Assembly: GCA_910576785.1 (NCBI GenBank)
Contig: CAJTJG010000003.1
Location: 131,770 to 195,769, forward strand
Direction: 5' to 3'
Length of the DNA: 64,000 bases
Source of the DNA: an uncultured Duncaniella sp.
GTDB lineage: Bacteria > Bacteroidota > Bacteroidia > Bacteroidales > Muribaculaceae
This document shows, one piece after another, positions 16,837 through 25,045 of the stretch. Below the pieces are notes generated by a model. It had not been told where the DNA came from, did no database searches, and worked only from the letters and a program-made list of their open reading frames with translations. The first letter of the stretch is position 1. Each line of letters begins with the position of its first letter. Made by a program: the position numbers and the translations under genes.

Positions 16837-17870
16837 CAGAGAGTGTATAGATGGGTGGATTCGTAGCGCGGGAGCGGGATGACGTTGATCTGCGGAGCGA
16901 GCGATGAGGAGTCAGCGGGCAGTGACAGCAGATCGCCTATGCGTGTGACGCCTATGCCGGCGAGTGCGTCGGTGACGGCGCGGTATGCTCTGGATGGTGT
17001 GTTGTTGTCGTGGCTCAGGTGGCACAGGAAAATGTTGCGGAGCCGGTCAGTGTGTATGGCGGCTAAGAATGCCGCGGTCTCGCTGTTGTCCATATGGCCG
17101 TTGGCGGCCTTGATGCGAGCCTTGAGGTGCTCGGGGTATGATCCGCTGACGAGCATCTGCAAGTCGTAGTTGGCCTCGATGACTATTGTCTCGGCCTGAC
17201 GCATGTAGTGGTCCACACGGGGGGATATGCATCCGAGATCGGTGGCGATGGCTACTGTGCGGGATCCGTGTGTGATGAAGAAGCCTGCGTTGTCGGCACC
17301 ATCGTGCATCACCTCGAACGGAGTGATGTCAAACGCGCCTATGCGGAAGGTGAATTCCTTGTAGACGGGGGTGTGGTAGTCCTTGATGCGGCGTGACACG
17401 CTGTGGCGGCGCAGAATGCCGTTGAATGCCTTGGGGGTGCAGTAGAGGCGCATGTGGCGGTTGGCACGCAGCAGGGCATAGGCCTGGGATATGTGGTCGT
17501 GATGGTCGTGGGTGAGGATGATACCACCGACATTTTTCATGTCGATGCCGTTGCGGGTCAGGGATGCGGTGACGTTTTTGGCGTCGACACCGGCGTCGAT
17601 CAGGAAGCCTCCGCGGCGGTCGCCGAGGTAGGAACAGTTGCCGCTGCTGCCGCTGCCGAAGCTCATGAAGAAGAGTTCGTCGGAGACTTCCAGCGGGGCC
17701 ATATCGTCGATGGCCGAGTCATTGCGGCCGGCGTGCATGCGCGCTATCTCCTCCATGCGTCCGGAGGGGATGAACTCAAAGCCGGAGTCCTGACGCTCGA
17801 CGAAGTTGTCGAGGTTGTCAAACAGTCCCGGCTGGAGCGGTGAGCGTGATGGCTTGCGGCGTGATGACAT
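16836..17870 (-). CDS. Metallo-beta-lactamase fold hydrolase, YycJ/WalJ-like
   Basis: 344 aa. The MBL metal-binding motif is ILTHDHHDHISQAYAL, preceded by GSGSSGNCSYLGDRRGGFLIDAGV, the hallmark of the YycJ/VicX group, which has 5'-3' exonuclease activity in some members. Additional ligands occur in EVMHDGADNAGF and in FLCHLSHDNNT. An N-terminal ~65-residue extension (QPGLFDNLDNF) is longer than in Gram-positive homologues. It lies 8 nt after the methyltransferase gene and overlaps the RyR gene by 1 nt. It may act in mismatch or single-strand DNA processing, by analogy with the family. Confidence 0.87.
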   Translation of the reverse strand: MSSRRKPSRSPLQPGLFDNLDNFVERQDSGFEFIPSGRMEEIARMHAGRNDSAIDDMAPLEVSDELFFMSFGSGSSGNCSYLGDRRGGFLIDAGVDAKNVTASLTRNGIDMKNVGGIILTHDHHDHISQAYALLRANRHMRLYCTPKAFNGILRRHSVSRRIKDYHTPVYKEFTFRIGAFDITPFEVMHDGADNAGFFITHGSRTVAIATDLGCISPRVDHYMRQAETIVIEANYDLQMLVSGSYPEHLKARIKAANGHMDNSETAAFLAAIHTDRLRNIFLCHLSHDNNTPSRAYRAVTDALAGIGVTRIGDLLSLPADSSSLAPQINVIPLPRYESTHLYTL

Positions 17871-17878
17871 GGCGAGAT

Positions 17879-18622
17879 TTAACTATATAGCAGGAATATG
17901 GCCGGGATCTTGTCGTAGTTGAACTTACGGCGAGCCCATGCCGAGAGGGGGAGTGTGATGATGCTCTGGGCGGGTCCGGTGATGTCGGATGCCACGCAGA
18001 GGCGCATGCCGGAGGGGAGGGTGGATATGAGTTCGGCGATGAGGCGGTTGTTGCGGTAGGGTGTCTCGATGAATATCTGGGTCTGACGTTCGGAGCGTAT
18101 GCGCCGCTCCATCTCGCGGAGCCTGGCGGTGCGGGCCTTGGCCTCGTGGGGGAGGTAGCCGTTGAATGCGAATGTCTGCCCGTTGAATCCTGATCCCATA
18201 AGCGACATGATGATGCTCGATGGCCCTACGAGAGGCACTACTTCATAGCCCTTGTCCTGGGCAATGGCCACGAGGTCGGCGCCGGGATCGGCCACGGCGG
18301 GACATCCGGCTTCGGATATCACACCGACGGGCATGCCGGCGGCGAGAGGCGCGAGCATCTGGGGGACATCGGCGGCGGGGGTGTGCTCGTCGAGGGTGAC
18401 GAATGTCAGGGAGTCGATGTCGATGGAGCGGTCGCAGCGTTTGAGGAAGCGGCGTGCCGTGCGCACGTTCTCGACCACAAAGTGCTTTATGGCCCGTATC
18501 ACCTCAATGTTGTAGGTGGGCAGGACACTGTCAACCGGCGCATCGCTCATGGTGGAGGGGAGCAGGTAGAGTGCGGGGGTGATGTCTGGACGGGCGGATT
18601 CGTTCTCCATGGTGCGGGTCAT
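17879..18622 (-). CDS. SAM-dependent methyltransferase, tetrapyrrole methylase/RsmI-like
   Basis: 247 aa. The SAM-binding region SEAGCPAVADPGADLVAIAQ and the motif PLVGPSSIIMSLMGSGFNGQTFAFNGYLP are typical of RsmI, which 2'-O-methylates C1402 of 16S rRNA. ETPYRNNRLI is also characteristic. The protein is shorter at the N-terminus than canonical RsmI, lacking the usual LYVVATPIGNL start; it begins instead with a PALYLLPSTM segment. This short form is common in Bacteroidetes, so the exact rRNA target is uncertain. An alternative ATG is 12 nt downstream. It sits 1 nt after sufB and 8 nt before the MBL gene, and is clearly part of the same run. Confidence 0.85.
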   Translation of the reverse strand: MTRTMENESARPDITPALYLLPSTMSDAPVDSVLPTYNIEVIRAIKHFVVENVRTARRFLKRCDRSIDIDSLTFVTLDEHTPAADVPQMLAPLAAGMPVGVISEAGCPAVADPGADLVAIAQDKGYEVVPLVGPSSIIMSLMGSGFNGQTFAFNGYLPHEAKARTARLREMERRIRSERQTQIFIETPYRNNRLIAELISTLPSGMRLCVASDITGPAQSIITLPLSAWARRKFNYDKIPAIFLLYS

Positions 18623-18623
18623 G

Positions 18624-20108
18624 TTATCCTACGGAACCTTCGAGTGATATCTGGAGGAGCTTCTGAGCCTCGACGGCGAACTCCATGGGGAGCTTGTTCA
18701 TGACCTCGCGGGCATAGCCGTTGACGATGAGCGCCACGGCCTCTTCGGTGGGTATGCCACGCTGGTTGCAGTAGAAGAGCTGGTCCTCGGATATCTTTGA
18801 AGTGGTGGCTTCGTGCTCCACAATGGCGGTGTCGTTGAGCACATCGACATATGGGAATGTGTGTGCGCCGCAGTGGCTGCCCATGAGCAGGGAGTCGCAC
18901 TGTGTGTAGTTGCGGCATCCGGATGCTTCGGGGGCTATCTTGACGAGTCCGCGGTAGGAATTCTCGGAGTGGCCGGCGGATATGCCTTTGGATACGATGG
19001 TGGATGTGGAGTTCTTGCCTATGTGGATCATCTTTGTGCCGGTGTCGGCCTGCTGGCGGTTGCGTGTCACGGCCACGGAGTAGAACTCTCCGCGCGAGTT
19101 GTCGCCCTTGAGCACACAGGAGGGGTATTTCCATGTGATGGCTGATCCGGTCTCGACCTGGGTCCACGAGAGCTTGGAGTGGTCGCCGCGGCATAGGCCA
19201 CGCTTGGTGACGAAGTTGTAGACACCGCCACGCCCTTCGGCGTCGCCGGCATACCAGTTCTGCACGGTGGAGTATTTCACTTCTGCCCGGTCCTCGACGA
19301 TGATCTCGACTATGGCCGCGTGGAGCTGGTTTTCATCGCGCATGGGTGCGGTGCAACCCTCGAGGTAGCTCACGTAGGCGTCGTCGTCGGCCACGATGAG
19401 TGTACGCTCGAACTGACCTGTGCCTGCGGCGTTGATGCGGAAGTAGGTGGAGAGCTCCATGGGGCAGCGCACTCCCTTGGGGATGTAGACGAACGAACCG
19501 TCGGAGAATACGGCGGAGTTGAGCGCGGCATAGAAATTGTCGCGGTAGCTCACTACGGATCCGAGGTATTTGCGCACGAGGTCGGGGTAATCCTTCACAG
19601 CCTCGGATATGGAGCAGAAGATGATGCCTTTCTCGGCGAGCTTCTCACGATGGGTGGTCTTCACGCTCACGGAGTCCATCACGGCGTCGACGGCCATGCC
19701 CGAGAGTACTTTCTGCTCCTCGAGGGGAATGCCGAGACGGTTGAAGGTGTCGAGCACCTGCGGATCGACCTCATCGAGACTCTTCGGGCCTTTCTTCGGG
19801 GCCGGTTCGGCGTAGTAGCTTATGGCCTGGAAGTCGATCTCGGGGATGTCGAGGTGGGCCCATGTGGGGGGCTCGAGCGTGAGCCAGTGGCGGTAGGCTT
19901 TCAGACGGAAGTCGAGCAGCCATTCGGGCTCTCCTTTCTTGGCGGAGATGAGTCGGACGACATCTTCGCTAAGGCCGGGGGGGATGATGTGGGTGTCGAT
20001 GTCGGATGTGAAGCCAAACTTGTATTCCCCGGACGTGGCGCGTCCGAGGATCTCCTCGTTGGTCTCCCCTTCGTGACGGGGCGTCTTATGATCCATTTGT
20101 TCGTTCAT
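18624..20108 (-). CDS. sufB: Fe-S cluster assembly protein SufB
   Basis: 494 aa from the ATG at 20108, which overlaps the cvpA stop by 4 nt (ATGA). SufB is the scaffold of the SufBC2D complex, assembling Fe-S clusters in the cytoplasm. Family landmarks are visible: GVRCPMELSTYFRINA, EGCTAPMR, VQNWYAGDAEGRGGVYNFV, GCRNYTQCDSLLMG (containing the conserved Cys), and VEHEATTSKISEDQLFYCNQRGI. Upstream in-frame sequence to 20564 is only a shadow of cvpA. Unusually, sufC, sufD and sufS do not follow; the next gene is an rRNA methyltransferase. They must be elsewhere, or another system supplies the ATPase and sulfur. Confidence 0.95.
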   Translation of the reverse strand: MNEQMDHKTPRHEGETNEEILGRATSGEYKFGFTSDIDTHIIPPGLSEDVVRLISAKKGEPEWLLDFRLKAYRHWLTLEPPTWAHLDIPEIDFQAISYYAEPAPKKGPKSLDEVDPQVLDTFNRLGIPLEEQKVLSGMAVDAVMDSVSVKTTHREKLAEKGIIFCSISEAVKDYPDLVRKYLGSVVSYRDNFYAALNSAVFSDGSFVYIPKGVRCPMELSTYFRINAAGTGQFERTLIVADDDAYVSYLEGCTAPMRDENQLHAAIVEIIVEDRAEVKYSTVQNWYAGDAEGRGGVYNFVTKRGLCRGDHSKLSWTQVETGSAITWKYPSCVLKGDNSRGEFYSVAVTRNRQQADTGTKMIHIGKNSTSTIVSKGISAGHSENSYRGLVKIAPEASGCRNYTQCDSLLMGSHCGAHTFPYVDVLNDTAIVEHEATTSKISEDQLFYCNQRGIPTEEAVALIVNGYAREVMNKLPMEFAVEAQKLLQISLEGSVG

Positions 20109-20683
20109 TGCTGTTGAGAGGTTGAGGATGAGGATGATGTTGCCGCGGGCTGTTGCTGACGGGTGGTAGCGTTGGAGCCGGAGGCGGCGTCGGATATGAT
20201 GCCGAGCACCCTGGGGGCGAGGGCTGTGATCCATTGTACGGGTCTGCCTTCGGCCAGAGTGGAGGTCTTGAGCACTTTTCCGTCGGGCCAGAACACCAGA
20301 TAGAGGTTGGCCACGAGGCTCAGGGCCATGGCCCATTTGAGCATGTTGACGATGGAGCCTCCTATGCGGTCGAGCGGGCCGAGCATGAGGGTGTGGGTGA
20401 TGGTCTTCAGCAACCGGAAGATGAGTATCACCGCGTAGTAAGCCACGAGATATACCACACTGCATGCCACGGCTGATGCCATGTAGCGGTGCCAGAGGCT
20501 TCCGGTCTCCGCATCGCTCCCGGGCATGATCAGACCGGTGGCGGCAGGGCCGAAAACACGGCATGCGATAATGGCCACGACTATGGCTGCGAGTGATCCG
20601 GCCTGGGCTATGAAGCCTTTGCGGTAACCGGCAATGGCCGATACCGCAAAGACTATTATGAGTATGATGTCGATGGCTGTCAT
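20105..20683 (-). CDS. CvpA family membrane protein
   Basis: 192 aa. Four hydrophobic segments occur in the first ~130 residues: TAIDIILIIVFAVSAIAGYRKG at the N-terminus (the typical CvpA start), then segments around residues 30-50, 70-95 and 105-130. The C-terminal ~30 residues are a low-complexity Ser/Gln/Thr tail (SNATTRQQQPAATSSSSSTS). CvpA in enterobacteria is linked to colicin V export and bile tolerance; the molecular role is not established. It begins 10 nt after valS and overlaps sufB by 4 nt. cvpA beside suf genes is a common Bacteroidetes arrangement. Confidence 0.87.
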   Translation of the reverse strand: MTAIDIILIIVFAVSAIAGYRKGFIAQAGSLAAIVVAIIACRVFGPAATGLIMPGSDAETGSLWHRYMASAVACSVVYLVAYYAVILIFRLLKTITHTLMLGPLDRIGGSIVNMLKWAMALSLVANLYLVFWPDGKVLKTSTLAEGRPVQWITALAPRVLGIISDAASGSNATTRQQQPAATSSSSSTSQQQ

Positions 20684-20693
20684 TGAGGAAGTA

Positions 20694-23309
20694 TTATCCG
20701 AGAGCTTCGAGTGTGGCGCGCAGGGCTGCGAGTTTGGTCTCGGAGTCGGCGAGTTTCTTGCGCTCGGCCTCCACTACCGCTGCAGGAGCGTTGGAGACGA
20801 ACCGCTCGTTGGAGAGTTTCTTCTCCACCGATTTCTTGAAGCCTTCGTAGTAGTTTATGTCCTTGAGTATCTTCTCCTTCTCGGCCTCGACGTCGATGCT
20901 TGCGAGGAGAGGAACGTTGAACTCGGTGGTGCCTACCATGAAGGATGCTGCTGCGGCGTCCTTTTCGGCCACGCGCTCTATATTCTCAAGCAGGGCGAGT
21001 TTTACGATGATCTCGCCGAGGGGTGCGTCATCATTGATGACACGGAGCGTGAGAGCCTCGCGGTTGGGGATGTTGCGCTGGGCACGCACGCCACGCACAC
21101 CGTTGACTATCTCCTTGGCAGTTTCCATGGCCTTGAGCAGGTCGTGGTCGACGGTCGTCGCGGCGGGCATGGAGGCGTACATGATGGACTCGCCTTCGCG
21201 ACGGTCGCCCATGTGCTGCCAGAGTTCCTCGGTGATGAACGGCATGAATGGGTGGAGCAGACGCAGGAGTGCATCGAAGTAGCCTATCGTGGCCTCGTAG
21301 GTGGCGCGGTCGATGGGTTTCTGGTATTCGGGCTTCACCATCTCGAGATACCATGACGAGAATTCGTCGCGGAAGAGACGGTAGGCTGTCATGAGGGCCT
21401 CGGAGATGCGGAATTTCTCGAATGAGTCGTTGATCTCAGCCACGGCCTCGGAGAGTTTGGATGCGAACCAGCTGATGGCTGTGCGGGCGCTATCGGGCTG
21501 TGAGGCGGACTCGCTGACTTCCCACCCGTTGACGAGACGGAAAGCGTTCCACACCTTGTTGCAGAAGTTGCGGCCGTTCTCGCAGAGTTTTTTGTCGAAG
21601 AATATGTCGTTGCCGGCGGGGGCGGAGAGGATGATGCCCATGCGGACACCGTCTGCGCCGTAGTCGGCTATGAGTTCCAGAGGGTCGGGTGAGTTGCCGA
21701 GCTGCTTGGACATCTTGCGGCCTATCTCGTCGCGGACGATGCCGGTGAAGTATACGTTGTTGAAAGGCTGTTTGCCCATATACTCGTAGCCGGCCATGAC
21801 CATACGGGCTACCCAGAAGAAGATGATGTCGGGGCCTGTGACAAGGTCGGAGGTGGGATAGTAGTATTTGATTTCCTCGTTGTCGGGGTCAAGAATGCCG
21901 TTGAAGAGGGATACGGGCCAGAGCCATGAAGAGAACCATGTGTCGAGGCAGTCCTCGTCCTGACGGAGATCGGCGGCAGTGATGGATGAGTCTTTCTCAC
22001 GGGCGAGTGTGAGGGCCTCCTCAGGGGTCTCGGCCACAACGAAGGAGCCGTCCGGCAGATAATAGGCGGGCACGCGGTGACCCCACCAGAGCTGACGGGA
22101 GATGCACCAGTCGCGAATGTCGGTGAGCCAGCGGCGGTAGGTGGCCTTGAATTTGTCGGGCACGAATTTGATGATGCCGTCCTCGACTGATGCGAGTGCG
22201 GGTGCTGCAAGGCTCTCCATCTTGAGGAACCACTGGTCGCTGAGACGGGGCTCGGTGACGGTGTCGGGGTTGCGCTCGGAGTAGCCTACCTTGTTCTCGT
22301 ACTCCTCGATCTTCTCGATGAGTCCGGCTTCGGCAAGATCCTTGGCTATCTGCTCGCGCACGGCGAAGCGGTCCATGCCCACGTACATGCCGGCGGCCTC
22401 GCTGATGGTGGCGTCGTCGTTGAAGATATCGATTGTCTCCAGGCCGTGCTTCTCGCCGAGCATGTTGTCGTTCATGTCGTGGGCCGGAGTGACTTTCAGA
22501 CATCCTGTACCGAAGTCAATCTCCACATATGTGTCCTCTATGACGGGAATCTCGCGGCCTACCAGAGGCACGATGACTTTCTTGCCGCGCAGATGCTGGT
22601 TCTTGGGATCGTCGGGGTTGATGCACATGGCGGTGTCGCCCATGATGGTCTCGGGGCGTGTGGTGGCCACCACTGCATATCCGTCCTCGCCCACGATCTT
22701 GTAGCGGAGATAGTAGAGCTTGGAGTGCTCCTCCTTGTAGATCACCTCGATGTCGGAGAGGGCTGTCTTGGCCTTTGGATCCCAGTTGACCATGCGCTTG
22801 CCACGGTAGATGAGGCCTTTGCGGTAGAGGTCGACGAAGACACGGATCACACTGCGTGAGCGGATGTCGTCCATGGTGAAGGCGGTGCGGTCCCAGTCGC
22901 ATGAAGCGCCGAGCTTCTTGAGCTGCTCGAGGATGATGCCACCATGCTTCTCCTTCCATTCCCATGCGTGCTCGAGGAACTGCTCGCGAGTGAGATCGGA
23001 CTTGCGGATGCCCTCGGCGGCAAGCTTGTTGACCACCTTGGCCTCGGTGGCGATGGCTGCATGGTCTGTGCCGGGCACCCAGAGGGCGTTCTTACCCATG
23101 AGGCGGGCGCGTCTCACGAGGATGTCCTGAATGGTGTTGTTGAGCATATGGCCCATGTGAAGAATACCCGTGACGTTTGGCGGGGGGATTACGATGGTGT
23201 AGGGCTCGCGTGCATCCGGCTCGGAGTGGAAGAGACGGTGCTTCATCCAATAGTCATACCATTTGTCCTCGACCGCGCGAGGGTCATATTTAGTGGCTAA
23301 TTCTTCCAT
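20694..23309 (-). CDS. valS: Valine--tRNA ligase
   Basis: 871 aa from ATG 23309 (MEELATKYDPRAVEDKWYDYW), which matches ValS N-termini; the longer frame to 23408 would run through the promoter. A class I synthetase for tRNA-Val with editing. HIGH motif: PPNVTGILHMGHML. KMSKS motif: GRKMSKQLGNSPDPL. The CP1 editing domain includes TTRPETIMGDTAM and VTPAHDMND. The anticodon-binding domain and the C-terminal coiled-coil arm (ASIDVEAEKEKILKDINYYE) are intact. It heads the run of minus-strand genes down to the RyR gene. Confidence 0.96.
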   Translation of the reverse strand: MEELATKYDPRAVEDKWYDYWMKHRLFHSEPDAREPYTIVIPPPNVTGILHMGHMLNNTIQDILVRRARLMGKNALWVPGTDHAAIATEAKVVNKLAAEGIRKSDLTREQFLEHAWEWKEKHGGIILEQLKKLGASCDWDRTAFTMDDIRSRSVIRVFVDLYRKGLIYRGKRMVNWDPKAKTALSDIEVIYKEEHSKLYYLRYKIVGEDGYAVVATTRPETIMGDTAMCINPDDPKNQHLRGKKVIVPLVGREIPVIEDTYVEIDFGTGCLKVTPAHDMNDNMLGEKHGLETIDIFNDDATISEAAGMYVGMDRFAVREQIAKDLAEAGLIEKIEEYENKVGYSERNPDTVTEPRLSDQWFLKMESLAAPALASVEDGIIKFVPDKFKATYRRWLTDIRDWCISRQLWWGHRVPAYYLPDGSFVVAETPEEALTLAREKDSSITAADLRQDEDCLDTWFSSWLWPVSLFNGILDPDNEEIKYYYPTSDLVTGPDIIFFWVARMVMAGYEYMGKQPFNNVYFTGIVRDEIGRKMSKQLGNSPDPLELIADYGADGVRMGIILSAPAGNDIFFDKKLCENGRNFCNKVWNAFRLVNGWEVSESASQPDSARTAISWFASKLSEAVAEINDSFEKFRISEALMTAYRLFRDEFSSWYLEMVKPEYQKPIDRATYEATIGYFDALLRLLHPFMPFITEELWQHMGDRREGESIMYASMPAATTVDHDLLKAMETAKEIVNGVRGVRAQRNIPNREALTLRVINDDAPLGEIIVKLALLENIERVAEKDAAAASFMVGTTEFNVPLLASIDVEAEKEKILKDINYYEGFKKSVEKKLSNERFVSNAPAAVVEAERKKLADSETKLAALRATLEALG

Positions 23310-23335
23310 ATATTGCGTAGAGATAAAATTTTCGG

Positions 23336-23343
23336 CAAAATTA
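23336..23343 (-). promoter_or_regulatory. Probable -7 element of the valS promoter
   Basis: TAATTTTG on the minus strand (23343-23336), about 22 nt of leader to the ATG at 23309. The -33 element is poor. It lies inside the longer valS reading frame, which argues for the downstream start. Confidence 0.5.
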
Positions 23344-23389
23344 CAAAAAAAATCGCAGAGTATATCCGGTTGCGGGCATGAAAAAGATC

Positions 23390-23424
23390 GCGGGGTGGAC
23401 TTCTGCATGAGAAGTCCACCCCGC
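23390..23424 (-). terminator. Intrinsic terminator of the tagged secreted protein gene
   Basis: A perfect 15-bp stem (23390-23404 with 23410-23424) has a 5-nt loop. On the minus strand it is followed within 3 nt by TTTTT. It lies 50 nt after the stop of the gene ending at 23475. Confidence 0.8.
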
Positions 23425-23474
23425 GGGTGTTATTTCAGTAGTCGGGATCAAGTCCCGGCAATGCTGTCTGTGAT

Positions 23475-24827
23475 TTACTTAACGACCTTGGTCACGTTCT
23501 TGCCCTGACGACGGATGAAGACACCGTTCTCGGGGTTGTTAACGCGGATGCCCTGGAGGTTGAAGTACTCAACGGGAGCGTTGTCGCTGGCGTCGGTGAC
23601 GATGTTGTTGATGCCGGACTCGTTGGGGAAGACGATAACTGCAGTCTGCTCAATAGTACCAGACTCACCTGCGATCTCCATGAACTCATTCCAGCAGTGT
23701 ACCTGAGAACCGAATTCGGATGATGTGAACTTACAGAACGGAACTACGAGTGTGCGGCTTTCGGTATCGTAGATGGAGCGCTCTTCCTCGGGGAACCACT
23801 CTTTGATGATCTGAAGACGCTCGTCAGCGGGAGTGTTCTCTTCATTGAAAGACTCGTCATTTACAAACATGTCACCAGACTCGTTCCACATATAGTAGAA
23901 ACCGGATCCCCAGCCTTTGTCATAGAGGCCGGCGTAGTGGTCGGGCATGACAAGAACACAATCCTTGTCGGTCATGTCAAACACGATGCATCCTTCACCC
24001 TTGCTGTAGTTAAGGAATACGGTCTCGTGAGTGTCGGTGAAGGTGAGTGTCATTTCCTTGAGGAACTCATAGGGATTGACGAGACGGTAGATGTTGGGAT
24101 CGGCATTGTTGCGCTGAACATCAACTTCCACAGCTGCGAGATTTTCAAAGAAGAACGGAGCGAACCAGCCATCGGTGAACTGGGCTTTTCCAACGTTTGT
24201 CCAACCATCCTCAGTCATCGGGGCCATCGGGGTGATGGTAAAGCGATAGATGAAGTCGAACATACCTTTCGAGATCTCGCAAGCCATAGCCTCTTTCTCG
24301 CCAAAAACGAGAGATCCGTCTTCGGATACGGTGAAAGTGAACGGAGTTTGATTTCTCTGTCCCTGGCCGTTGGCATCAAAGGTGTAATGGTTAATGTAAG
24401 CCTGCTCGCTATAGTTGGTGGCAAAGAAAGCCTGCTGATGGTCGGGAATGGAAATTGTGCCATTGGAAGCATCGAAAGTAGCTTCGAGGGCGCCGTCATT
24501 GTCAGATACGGTGGGTATGCCGTAGATGAGAAGATCGTTGGCGTTCTTTCCGGGCTCGAGTACAAGGATGCCGTTCACATAGTCTTTGTCCATGTTGGAG
24601 AACCATCTGAAGTCATAGTAGCCAACCAGCTCGTCACGAGTGGAGGGCTTTGCTTTCTGGGGAGCCTTGGCTATAGTCTTGGCTGCGGACTGATCGGCTG
24701 CTGCGGACATCTCGATGGATAGGCCTTCAGCCACTTTCATTTCCTTTGAGAACTTCTTGCTGTCGACGGCCGAGGCAGAGAGGGCCACGGCAGCGGCAAG
24801 AGCCAGTGTGGTGTAAAGTTTCTTCAT
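23475..24827 (-). CDS. Secreted protein of unknown function with C-terminal sorting-type tag
   Basis: 450 aa from ATG 24827 (MKKLYTTLALAAAVALSASA, a clear signal peptide with cleavage near SASA-VD). The mature part is acidic, beta-rich and Phe/Tyr-rich, with no domain I recognise. The C-terminus APVEYFNLQGIRV...P-E-N-G-V-F-I-R-R-Q-G followed by a basic tail closely matches the tag on the Omp28-like protein at 14576-16432. Codon use looks like a well-expressed gene. It has its own perfect promoter upstream and a strong terminator downstream, so it is monocistronic. Surface or outer-membrane-vesicle localisation is inferred from the tag only. Confidence 0.75.
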   Translation of the reverse strand: MKKLYTTLALAAAVALSASAVDSKKFSKEMKVAEGLSIEMSAAADQSAAKTIAKAPQKAKPSTRDELVGYYDFRWFSNMDKDYVNGILVLEPGKNANDLLIYGIPTVSDNDGALEATFDASNGTISIPDHQQAFFATNYSEQAYINHYTFDANGQGQRNQTPFTFTVSEDGSLVFGEKEAMACEISKGMFDFIYRFTITPMAPMTEDGWTNVGKAQFTDGWFAPFFFENLAAVEVDVQRNNADPNIYRLVNPYEFLKEMTLTFTDTHETVFLNYSKGEGCIVFDMTDKDCVLVMPDHYAGLYDKGWGSGFYYMWNESGDMFVNDESFNEENTPADERLQIIKEWFPEEERSIYDTESRTLVVPFCKFTSSEFGSQVHCWNEFMEIAGESGTIEQTAVIVFPNESGINNIVTDASDNAPVEYFNLQGIRVNNPENGVFIRRQGKNVTKVVK

Positions 24828-24906
24828 AGAAATTTGAAGTTGATTTATGTGATGTGAATTACTTGTGATATTGGTGTGTGCCTTGCTGATATAAGATAGC
24901 ACGGCG

Positions 24907-24938
24907 CAAAATTACAGCACAATTTAATTAAATCCAAA
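24907..24938 (-). promoter_or_regulatory. Promoter of the tagged secreted protein gene
   Basis: Minus strand: TTTG (24938-24935), 20-nt spacer, TAATTTTG (24914-24907), a perfect consensus. The transcript would start near 24902 with a ~75-nt leader. Confidence 0.75.
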
Positions 24939-25045
24939 TATTTTTACGGAAAAGTTGCATTTTTCCATCAAATATCCGTATTCATTAACAAAAAGAGCGC
25001 AAAGAAAGTTTAATTTATGGCAAAAATTCCGTTTCAGGAGGCATT

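Noticed and set aside
20109..20564. N-terminal extension of sufB
   Set aside because: This part is an out-of-frame shadow of cvpA, which is a good membrane protein; the 4-nt overlap gives the sufB start at 20108.
23310..23408. 33-residue N-terminal extension of valS
   Set aside because: The -7 promoter box lies inside it, and ValS homologues start at MEELATKYDP-type sequence.
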